Assembly (NCBI GenBank): GCA_932521025.1
Contig: OW051473.1
Location: forward strand, 9,114,001 to 9,178,000
Reading direction: 5' to 3'
Length of the DNA stretch: 64,000 bases
Source: Oscheius onirici
Lineage: Eukaryota > Nematoda > Chromadorea > Rhabditida > Rhabditidae
Shown: piece after piece, positions 1 through 12,000 of the stretch
How the letters are laid out: each line of letters opens with the position of its first letter
Numbering within the stretch: the first letter of the stretch is position 1
Program-made: the position numbers and the translations under genes
Notes under the pieces: generated by a model
Databases searched by the model: none
What the model was told of the DNA's origin: nothing
The model's input: the letters and a program-made list of their open reading frames with translations, nothing else

Positions 1-3000
1 GAGACATTGTCACTCAAACTCAAAAAAGATTTCAATTGACTAACCGTGTGAAGAATAGCCGAGACTTGACCCATATTATAGATCTTTTCAATGACGGCAT
101 CTTGACTCATTTCATCCTTTCCACGCATCTGATTCTTGCCAATCTTTTTGTACAGAGACAGTTGCCAGGCATTTTTGTCTGTTGGATCGGTCTGAATCGT
201 TTTAAAGGACTAAACGGGAATTTTTACCTTGACGGGGATATCCAAGAGCCCTTTGATAAATTCGCGGATTTTTTCCTCAACTTCCTTTTGCAGGAACTTT
301 TCCTTAGACTGCTGACAGATATCCAATTCTCTTCCACCAAAAACGTTCAGTCCAACGGGAAGGAGACGTTTGAGACAGGCAATGACGATGCTGTTAGCGT
401 GCTTGTCCTTTTTCACCTGAAGATTGTCATTTTTGCGAAAACTTCTTTGAATTAAATGATACGACCACGCTACAACACCAACTTACATTTTTCTTCTCAT
501 CTTTCATCTTGTCCTTTAGTGTTTAGTTAGTAAAAAAAACAATGATTAAGAGCTCTTACCTGTCCTTCTCGTCTCTTTTTCTTTCTCTCAGCGATGGCAG
601 CTTTTCCAGTCTTCATTTCTCCTCCACCGACCATAGCAGCATCCTCTTCAAACTGAGCCATGTAGTTCAGCTCTTCTCTCTTAGAAAAAATAGTTTTGTT
701 AACATATAGTATCATACCTTGAAATGCTGACTCTGACTCCAGATTCTAAAAATTACAGCCACGTTCTCGTATACACCATCAGTCTCCCAAGACGGCTGTT
801 TGAGCCATTGAGCACGATGGAGATCAGTGTACTTCATGAGAATCGGGAAGAAGGCGTAAGTATCTCGAACAAGCCGAGCATTGTCCTCAGCAATGGTTCC
901 TTCATCAGCGTCATCAGGATGTGTTCTCATGTGTTCTTCTTCCTTGAACGCCTTTTCGCTCATTCTCCTCAACCTCTCAGCGATAGGTAGCATAAACTCC
1001 TTGACTGGGTCACAAGTGACGTTTTGGATGATGGGAACGGCGAAAAAGTTGACTCTGCAAAGCCAGGGAGCATTTTCCACTCCGACATGATTTCTGATCA
1101 TTTTCAGCAGTGCACAGAAGACTCTGTTGATGTGGTCCGCATTGACACTGGTCATCTGTGACCTCTGACCGTCTTCCTTCTTTCCGTCGGGGCCGAGCTG
1201 GAACCAGTAGCCCATGTAGGAGCAGATTAATGGTAAGTCGACATCGTAGACATTTGGTTGTTCCGAGTACATCACTCCATTGTTGGCGACTTGTTCAATG
1301 TCTGTCAAAAGCTTGTCCAGATGGGGAATGTGAGTCGAGAGGTTCTGAAGCATTTCCTGAACTTGAACCGACTGATCCTGTGTCTTGGCTAGAACCGAAT
1401 GTTTGTTGTTCTTGTTGAACTCTGGCTCCAAGAATGCGACTGGGAAGCAGGAAGCAAAGGCCGAAAGACATTGTCCCAAACCAGGCCTGTGCTTATCCGT
1501 CTCGTAGCCAATACTCTTCCTCTGGGCAGCTGTGGCGGCTAGACCGGTTACCATGTACATAGAATCCAGCGTTTTGTAACAAGCTGCCTGGATGTCATCC
1601 AACAGAAGATCTGTTCCGAAATGGTTCCTAGCCAGGTGACCGAACATCGTTGTCAAGACTGGAATGATCATCTGATTGGCGAATTCCAGGGAGATCCACG
1701 ATTTTAGGTTCTGTCCTCGGATAAGAGAGTACTGTCCATTGTCCTTCAGTTCCTTGACTGCCATGAAAAGATCGTCAGCACAGTTGTTAAAGAATGTCAA
1801 GAGAGATGTTCGAACGATATCCGAGTTGACTTTGACCAATGATCTCAGATCCAGAGCTTGTGTGAGTCCTTGAAGACATTTGACCGTGATCTTGGCAACA
1901 CTTCCGAAAGCTCGATTCTTGATTCGTAACAAAGCTGCCAGCCTGCAGAACAAGTTGGCGACCATCTCCTTCTCTTTGTTTGAAGCTGTGCCAGTCAACA
2001 TGATAGAGGATCCTTCCAGGAAGTAGTTCTTGTGGGCATTGAAGTAGGCATAGATCAGTGGAAGCACCACTTTTTCAAAGAACTTAACGTCTTGTCCTTC
2101 CTTCTTGAACGAATTTCTTCTCGTCAGTTCTTGACTCGGCTTGATTGACTTCATCTTCAGACTGGCCTGTTCCAAATACATGATGAGCTTCTCCAGGAGA
2201 TTGTAAGCAAAACGCTTCTCCACTGAGGCACGTTCTCCTTCTCCTTTCCTCTCAAGAGAGGCATGTTCCGCCGGACTGTCAATTTTGTAGCCGTTGTACT
2301 GCAGGAACTTGATAATTTCCATGGCGCGGAAACGATCCTTTCTCCTCTCGAAATCTGTCAGCAGATCCCAGGGAACGAGGGGGATTGGCATAAAACCTCC
2401 CTTTGTATTGAGATCGTTGTAGACTCTCTTCGCCCACATCAGATGCGAATGTTCAGCCATTTGCTCACCGGCAGTCATCATGTCCTTCTCTAAAGTCATG
2501 CTAGAGAGATCAACTGGCTTTGGAGCAAAGTTTTGGGCGGAAGTTCCTGATGAAGTGTGAGCCGCTTGTGCACGATCGGACGCGTCCCGATCAGCTAGGT
2601 CGATGGTGTATCCCCAAGCTTTCAGAGCTTTCACACACTCGGAGCATCTCTCCTTGTAGAAGGCCTTCTCAAAGTCGCGAAGGAGACTGAACGGCTTGAG
2701 ACGAGGATGTGTCTGATTCATTCGAGAGTACATGTCTCCCAGAATCCAGCCCTTTTCAAGCTAAAAATAACTATATTGAAAAACGGAATATGAAAGTTCA
2801 CCTTTCTAGAAGCCCAAGAGTCGTGGAAGTGTTCAGCAAAGGCTTCGGTCATTCTGTTTAGATCCGGAGAGAGAGTCACAGAAGATGCATCAATAGTTCT
2901 CGGAACCCATGCTCCTTCCTCCTGTTGCTCCTTCATTTTGATTACATCCTCTCCCAAAGTTGTGAGAGTATAGTCCGGAGAGATCGCTGATCCGATGGCA

Positions 3001-6000
3001 GTCAAGCAAGGAAGAGCTTTTCCGAACAGCTCAGGATCATATGGTCGGCTTCCAAGAGAGTCGAAAATGGCGTAGAAGAGAAGCATAGACAGCCTTTTTT
3101 CCTTTTCAGAGGCTACTCCGTACTGGTTTCCAGAGCCGTAGTACTTTCCACAGCGTTCGTAATGGAGAGTCATGAGCTGAGAGAAAGTTTTTTTTATAAA
3201 GTGAAGAAAATTCTTACCCGAAGAGGCACTAGCACGTTCATGTCGCTCATCTGCTGGATGTCGACGATGACCTTCTTCAACAGCTTGACCAACATTCCGG
3301 GAGGAAGTTCTCGGGTGATGGCCACCAAAAAGTCAGAAACTGCTTCACGCTGATTCTTGGTGAGAGACTTCAATCTGTTCATCCGATATACCTAGAAGAG
3401 TGTAATTCAAAAAGAAATAAGTTTATTACCGTGTGAAGAGTGGCATCCAGGAGAGCTGAATGATGTTCAGCATCAGCAAAGTAGTGGCTGTGGTTGGTCA
3501 GCAGTGGAAGGACAGCATTGCAAAGGTATCTGTTGAGAGCCAAAGCAGTGTCGGATTCCAGTGCACGAGGCTGGAATTACAACATTTCAAACAAAAACTT
3601 AAGAACCAACCGAGTCCATCATGGTAGCAGCTCTGAGATCTGGCAAGAAGCTCTGTTCTAAGAAATGGAAGAGCATATCCTGTTGGTCGATTCCATAGAC
3701 TCTGTCCAGGAACAAAAGTACTGATCCCTTGTGGTTTGGAAGTAGTCCGGGAAGGGGTCCATTATCTAAATCTATATTAGTTTCAAAAATCAGTAAAAAT
3801 AGCTGAAATGGACAGTATTAGAAGCACAGGGACAGTTAGAGGCACAGCACACTTACTGAAAACTGGGCGACGGATAGTCGTCGTTCTTTGAATGACATGA
3901 GGAGGAGTTGATTCTTTTGGCGCCTCTTGGTTGACGTCGGAAGTGGAAGTGTCGACCGACTCGTATTCGCTATTTTCATCTTCTGGCACTCGAGCAAGTC
4001 TCTTCTTCTTTGAAGTCGTTGCAGCCATCTCTCGCATCTCCGAAACGGCAGCAGCGAAGGAATGTGACGGAGCCACTGCGTGTTGATGGCTATTGGCAAA
4101 AGAGCGCCTCCGAACTAGACATAAAGTTAACACAAAATTTCTAGTTTAAGAAAAACACTTTGACAGAACAGAAGTTAACAAGTTAAAAACTTGAGGATTA
4201 ATACTTACCATCTGAGGCAGGCATGGCCAGATTGGGAATGGTAAATCTGAGGCTGAGAATCTGTCCAAGGTCGTCCAGAGAAATCAAAGAACGAAGGATG
4301 GCTCTGGCTCGAAGAGAATCTCCCTTTCCAGCCTGAAATATTCGTCTTTAAGCAAAAGTTTCGAAGATTACCTGGATAGCCATCGGGTCAGGAGCACATT
4401 TGGCCAGCAGATCCACCAAAGAGGAGTAGAAATCCAACGTGGCAGCCCCCAGGTCAATGTAGTCTTCACCTTCAGCTTCTTTCTGCGGGTAGCTCGGGGA
4501 GTCTCCAAGCAGTCCGGATTTCAAAAGAACATGAGTTTCTCCCTCCTCCAAAGCGCGGATATCTTCCGACAGTGCTATGGCTTCCTTGAAAGCAGCAAAC
4601 AGTCCTTGTCCTTCTCCTTTCAGGGCAACTCCAAGACATTCTGGTCTTCTAATCAACAGTCTGATGACAAGATTAGCGTTTTCTTCAACGTTCTCTCCAT
4701 TGATCCAGACGCAAAAGCGGAGGAAATCGATATATCTCTCTCCTTCCACTGGATCCCATCCGATGTCTGGATACCCCTTAGCGATGAGCTCCGAGTTTGG
4801 CTGGAGACCACAACGAGAGAGATAGACAGCAACCTTGTCCAGTTCCTCTTCCTTGAGAGCCAGAGCAAGTTCATTGTTGTCCATGAAGGAAGAATAAGCC
4901 ACATCCAGAGGAACAGATCCACGAAGACTGGGCCGATGCAGAAGCATAGTAGCGTGTTCCAATAGGAAGCCAAGATGTTCAAACATGGCCTTCTGGTTCT
5001 GACGGGAAGTTCGACAGAAGTAGCACAAGAATCTTGAGCAAGCTACGACCATCTCGGAAGCGTCCTTTAGAACAGTCTTTTCCTTCACTTCATCTCCCTC
5101 ATGTTCCACTGTTCCTTGTTGCGCAGTCAGAATATTCATCATGATTGACATGACATTCTCGTGAACCGACAGCAGTCTCATCAAGTCGGGATGCTGGAAG
5201 AAGATTCGGTTGTTCATCAGTTTCCTGAAATATCTGTTTTCCACTTCACAAGCTGAAATTACCATAGTCCTCTCTTTAGGATAGCTTCTTCAACGTGTTC
5301 AAACTGGACGGTGAGCAGTTCACGAATCTGAGTCAAGTAGACGATAAAGTCCGTGACGTCCAGAACATTTCGCTCGTGTAGAACATAAGTCTTGTCCATA
5401 GCGTCACGAAGCTCCCTCACTCCGGAGTACTGTCTGAGCAGAAGATGGAACATTTTCCTGATCAGATCTTGACTCTCGATAAAGTCAGACTGAGCCCAGT
5501 CTCGAAGTGTGGTCACAATCATGCCTCTGAACAAGCGAATTGCAAAAAAATCAACAAGGAAAGTGTACCTGAAGTTTTCCGTTCCTTTTCTTTGGATCGA
5601 CAAGTCTTCAGAAGGCAATGGTGGTGGTACTTTGACAAGAAGTCGAGCCACAGTGTCTACCCAGCTCCCATCGTCTGTTTCAATTAATCCAAGCTGTTCC
5701 TCTTCTTCCAGTCCAGCATTGTTACCGATTCTGGAGACCAGCAGCTCGCAAAAATCTCTGAAAACGCCATATATTCAAGACTAAATGATCGAATTGTACC
5801 TGAGATTCTGTTGAAGCTGGTCGGCCATAGGACATTGGTCAGTCTCGACCTCATCGTCTAGTAGATCTTCTTTTTCTTCTTTCGTCTTGCATTGCAGCAG
5901 TCGGAACATTTGCTCTTTCGGAGGGCATCGGAACTCCTTGGTCTTTTTGGCTGCTTCGGCAGGTGGCATGTCGGTCTGCTTAATGTCCATATACCGTCTG

Positions 6001-9000
6001 CACTGATCTTGTTGAAGTTCTCCGACAAAGCCTTCAGTAAAGGCCACTAGAGATTCCACTCGATGACGGAGCTGGATATCACAGATATGGTCCAAGATGC
6101 TGACAAGTTGAATCTTGACACCTTCCGAAAGACTGATTTCCGTCAATCCCTTTTGGGTCGTTCCAATCTCGTAGCGTTCGTCAAAGGCTCCAGGATGGAT
6201 CAGTTTGAGACAAAGCTCCAGTTCATCGTCTGTGATGAGTCCGATGACCAGAAGAGAGTCAAAGAGCTTGAGAAGAGGCTCAAAGTGGTTCAAGTTGTCT
6301 CCTCCAATCAAGTCTCGACAGTTCATGACGGCATGTTCCGTGGCAGATTGAAGCTCACTCATGACGTGGTTCTTGAGAGCATTGAAGTTGAAGCTAGGAG
6401 GCAGGAGTTTCATTTCCTCATCTCGTGTGAAATGAGATTTGACTGGTTCAGAACTCATAACAGACAGCATGGACATGGACTCTCCCATGATCTGAGAAGA
6501 TAATTATGTGTTGCAGTTTTTAAGACCTACCTGAGGATACCTGGTCTCCAAATCCGGATCAAAGACGTTCTTGTTCTCCAAGGCCGGTACCAAAGGAATG
6601 ACATACTCATTGGCCATGCTCTGTCTGGCGCTCTGATGGCACTGAAGATGAAGGGCAATCAACAGATCGTGGAATCCTTGGCGAAGAGGACCGGATAAGT
6701 CTAAAGAAAGGAAATAAACAAAGCTGAATAGCCAACTCACAGTGATTCTTAACAGCGTACATGATTTGATCCTCGTCTACGTGCCGACAAAGGATATGAG
6801 CCACCTTCTGGTTACCATGGCTTGCGAGTTTGCAGTAGAGACTCAGAGTCTGTCTATGGAAATCCAAAGTGTCTCCATTTTCGATCATTTCCAGAACATC
6901 AAAGGACTGATCCTTCTCAGGAATGTAGACGATCATGATCCGGACGGGATCGTTGCAAAGAACAGACCATCCTATGCATAACCTTTTAGAGAATTAAATG
7001 CAAATCGTACCTCGTATATCACTGAGCTTCAGAGCAGTTGTTCTGAGAGTTTCATTCGGAACTCTTGCCCAATAGACGGGTTTCAGGATCTCGACGACCA
7101 GACGAGGTGGACAGAATGGGAAAACCGACTTGTGGCAAGATTTGAACATTGCTGCGGAGAGTGGGAAAGTGTACTAAACCGAAGGTTAATCAAAAACTAA
7201 GAAAAAAGTACCTTGACACGACCGAGTTCAAATTGGAGTACTTCCACAGCAGTAGGAGTCACGAATGCTGCTGGGAAGAGCATTGCTCCTGGCTCCAGCT
7301 TGAATTTGACTCCTGTATCTTGACCAGCAGCCTGGAAGGTCAGTTCACCGACGGAAATGTCGATGATGCAGCCGATAAGAGTTCCAGACACTTTGGTGTT
7401 GGTAGCATCAGGAACTCGGGACAAGAGATCTTGAGCGTTCATCATGAAGCAGTTTCTGCTCTCCACGCTAAAATAAGTTTTAGGAATTGTTAGATATGTT
7501 AGGAAGCGCGAAAATTATAAATGTTAGCAGCAGTTTCTAGTCTAACCAAGTATTCTCAAGCTTTTACCAGTGATCAGAGTCGTGTCTGAAAATTGTCAAA
7601 AGTTCTTGTAAAACAAGAAATTTGAAACATACCTGTCGACGTCGGCTTCATAAGCACTTCCAAAGCGGCACTTTCTGACTCCAGTTTGTCCGTCAAACTG
7701 TTGACTGAAGTAGTGGTACTGGGTCGTGACCCATCCAACCCAAACGTTCTGTGGGTCTTGACCGGGGAAAATTCGGATTCCGTAGTAGTATTCATCAACC
7801 TTAAAATGGAATTTTTGAATGAAACAGTTTAAAAAAGGGGTTTTTGTATGAAAAATATTCATATCAGCCATCCCCAGCATTCTGATAACAAAAAAGCGCG
7901 AAAGGGCATAAAAAGTTTGACCTACCTTCTCTTTGTGTGCCAGAAGTGCTGGAGCATCGGGCAGCTCATGAATTTCCACTGGCTCTGTAGGAACCTGTTC
8001 AATGACTGTGACACTAGCTTCCTTCTTTCTCCCCTTCTTTTTCTGGCTTGGACGGCGTACTGTGAGCTGTCTTCCTGGACCAGATAGTGGCATGTCTCCA
8101 GTGGCTAAAATTGTTACTCCCGCCGAAATAATAAAAGGTACCCAAAACATCCTTGTGTCCACTGCGTCCAGTCTCATTCTGGTCAGCTGTTCCGGCATCG
8201 AACGACCTGGAGTTCTTCTTCTTGTTACGTGCTTCTTTTTCACGCTGTTTTCTAGAGAATGATAGAGTTAGGCAAAGAAATGGGAGAGAGTCAACTCTTT
8301 GCGGGTCTGAGAAGATTCTCGGATTCGGCTAAGGAATCCAGTCTTCTTTACTGGCTTATCCCTCTCCGCAATATCTTGGAGATGTTGCTCGGTGGCAATC
8401 CGATCTTCGTGCGACATGTCATTCATGGTTTCCCTAAAAGCGTAGCATTGTTTTGGTAGCTAACTTTGGGGAATGATTGGCACATCACAAGGATTTTTCC
8501 ACATTCTCTTTTTTCCAAAAAGTTCATTGCTCTAGACAAGTTTACACTCACGACACAACATGCTCGGGGACCTGACAGAGGAGATCCAAGTGTTATGCTG
8601 GTCACCGTCCAGTCGGAGCCAGGCCAGTATGCTCTCATCGAATGAGTTCATGCCGAAGTTCATCAGGGTAAGCATGCGACGGCGTTGGCTAAGAGACGTT
8701 AGAAAATTACACTCCGTTAGGAAAAGGGGTGGTGTTATACGCAACCAAAGGGATAGATATAGGCTACCGGGTTGGTGGTTTCCAGAACTTGCGGGCAATG
8801 AATTACGAACGCCTTTCCGGGTTGATTAGCAAAAGACAGTTGGGTTAAAAACGTTGGAAACCTACCTGATGGCGGGATGTTCAACCTCATGATCACCATC
8901 AAATGAAGTCTGTTTAGACCTGTTTGATCTGCTGCTCTTCTCGTCGTCAGACTCATCCTTTGAACCAATCTTTGTTCTTAGGAAGCCCTTCTGAATCAGA

Positions 9001-12000
9001 TTCTATTAAATAGAGTACTCTGTCTACCTTTTCCGGCTTATGCTCCACAAACTCTTTTGGAATTTCTGGTGAGCGAATCTGGGCAGAGACGACTGATTGA
9101 CTTCTCGGCTTGTAAGCTGCCAATTGATCCCGAATTGCTTGCTTGTCCTTGTTCTTCAGGAAGGATTCATTGCATTTCACTGGCAAGGAGAGACGAAGGA
9201 ATTCCATGTGGGTCTTTTCAGACGGACCTCCTTCGGCTGTTGTGGCCTTTTGAGTCACTTTCAGACATGGAGGATTACTTCCCGTGGCAGGAATCCTTGA
9301 GACCTCCAGAGAATGTCCGCTGTCGATATCCTCGAATCTTGCTGACGACTTGGCAAACCACATGGGCATGTTGCGGTACATGTTGACACAGAATGGCTCG
9401 TAACCTTCTTGGAGACCACAGGTTGTGAAGAACTTGAGCGAGTTGCTGACTTGTCCAAAATTCAGTCGACCTCTTTGACCACTGCCCAAGGTGATTGCTG
9501 GAACTAGGCCTTCTCCCGATACGACATTATCGAAAGCCATCTCTGAGCCAGAAGGATCAAGCAAAAGTTCTCCGTTTAGAGAAAAACTAATGGTCCTGTC
9601 ATTGAGATCCAGGAAACAGCCGGCAATATCTCCAACCTTCCATTCTTTGCCATACATTTCCGGTCCTTGATGCCACTTTCTTCCCAAGTAGCCATCGAAC
9701 GCATAACTTCTGTCGTCCTGTCCCAGCTGGATCTCTGGTGTCGAAGAGACGTCCATCCAGCCAATCTTCATGAAGCCGGCTGTCAAGACTTCAAACTCAA
9801 AGTACCACTTTCCTTGATTAACCGCGTAGGTGGCTTCGGCTCTGTATGTTCGGCAGACATCGCGTCTGGCTCTGAGCTCCTTTTCAGCCATTTCATCGTG
9901 TTCGTGAGCCGGGCACTCGATGTACAGTCCAAACAGCTGCAGCGCCTTGATATTCTCGGCAGCTGCTTCTTTATTGGCTTCCTTGATTCTGTTGTCGACC
10001 TGTTCATAGGGGACAAGATGAGGCGATCTTTTCTGTGTACTGTCCACATACTCACTCAGTCCAAAAGTCCATCCTCTCTTGATCTTCTCCCTCGCCCAAA
10101 CATTGTGAGTATTCTTAGCAAGGGCTTCAATCAGTAGGTTCAAGTTGTCCGGTAGAGTAATTTCATGGGTATCGAGGGGCTGCGGCTTGTAGCCATTACC
10201 CTGCTGGAAGTTGTTTGCCAACCTGACTGGTCGTAGCCGGCAAGGCGGCTCGTCCACAATCAAGTGATTTCCCAGAGCTTCGATGGTCTTCATAGTGTCA
10301 AGAGCCAAGCTGATGTTGTAGGTCTTTTCCGTAGCTGGGAGACGATCGAAAGAGGTAAGACAAGGATGAGTCCTTTGGGTTTCTGAGCGGGTCTCTCCAA
10401 ACTTCCAGCCCAGTTCGATCTTCCTCATTGCCCAGAGCTCATGAAGGTTTTCGGCAAACCGCTGATGGATTTCCATAGCCTTTGTGTGCAGAGCTACAGC
10501 AGAGATGTCAACAGGGGTCGGAACAAATGGCTCCACAGAAGAGAAAATGGTTTGGGGACCACAGTAGACACTCTTTGGCAAGTCTCCAAACGAGAGACAG
10601 TCATTGATTTGAAGCTCTCCCTGTACTGCTTCAACCATAGCTGAGAAGCCGGCTGGAGGTCCAAAACGTAGTCTTCCCTGGTCACCTCCAAAAATGAACC
10701 GGCAACTGATTTTGGCACTGAGCGACATGACTGGGAAGAAGTAGCCGTCAGTGTTGAAATGATGGTAGCCACCGCTAACTTCTCGTCCGTTCAGGGTGAA
10801 CCTATAATATCAGTTTCAACTAGCTTTAGAGTAAACTCACTTGATTTCCGGTACAGTAAGATCCAGGGCACATCCGATGACATCACCCTTCTGGAATCGC
10901 TTAGGTCCACAGGGCCGAGGAGTACCGGAAAAATACATGTACTTTCCGTCAAAGCCGTAAGAATAGAAATCGTCGCCGACTCCATTGCAGCCCCATCTAA
11001 ACAGTTTTATTTCCTACAGTAGGATATACTCTTACTTGTCTCCAGAACCTGGGAATGGCTTGAATCCGACACTGTTAGCCCATCCAATTCTAAGATACGG
11101 AATTTCTTTCGTCATTTTCTCTATATGTTCGACTTCTGCTTCAAAGTACCATCGTTTGAACAGCGAAGATCCAGAAACGAGGCCGACCATCACGTTTGGC
11201 ATCATACTGTAACCTTTTTATTCAAAGTCATAGAAAAATAATACCTGCTGACATGATCTCGCATAGTCGTCTGTAGGAGGAGATCCTTTCCTGGCAGAAG
11301 ATATTGCGTGATCAGGTTCTGTGAACTTCTGACGGCCATTCCGTTTCCTTCACAAAGTGACGACAATACATCCAGAACTTTTGAATCTCGTCCCACTTTC
11401 TCAAGCAGGGAGATGACAGAACTGATATGCCCTTCGTTGATCATGTTCAAAGCCTCCGGAGATTCTGTGAGTACACAATAGAGCACGTCGAGGATACCCT
11501 CAGCCGACTGAGGATTGCTCAATCTGCCGAATAGCCAGTCCAGGCGAGTCTAGAAGATAATTTTCAACTAAAACGTGTAAGAAACCTCTGAAGCGAACTG
11601 AGCACAATTGTAGTGGTTTCCTTTGATCATGGCAGCTACGAGGAGGTACAGATAGGTGGCGATTTCTTCCCACATCACCTATTTTTTGGTTACTGAAGTG
11701 TTTGAAAAACTTACATGAGTCTGTTCTCCAATCAAGCCAGCAAAATCTGGAAGAGCTTCCATCTGGGAGAACTTGTCGATGGTATCGAGAATCATGTTCA
11801 AGACACCCTCTTCTTGGAAAAGATCTTGACGGCTTCTGAGGGCACGGAATCTGTTTTGCTTGTCCTCAAATGCTGAAAGAGAAGATTCCAGATTATACTG
11901 TTGAAAACTTACTATCTTCTTCTTTTGGCTGGGCAAAGTACTCGATCAAGTCCTCCATGAGCTTCAATACTTCATTTAGATCGACTCTTGTCCAGTCAGT

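Noticed and set aside
36-455. 139-codon plus-strand open frame
   Set aside because: It is the antisense shadow of the ryanodine receptor exon encoding [10 protein letters not shown] on the minus strand.
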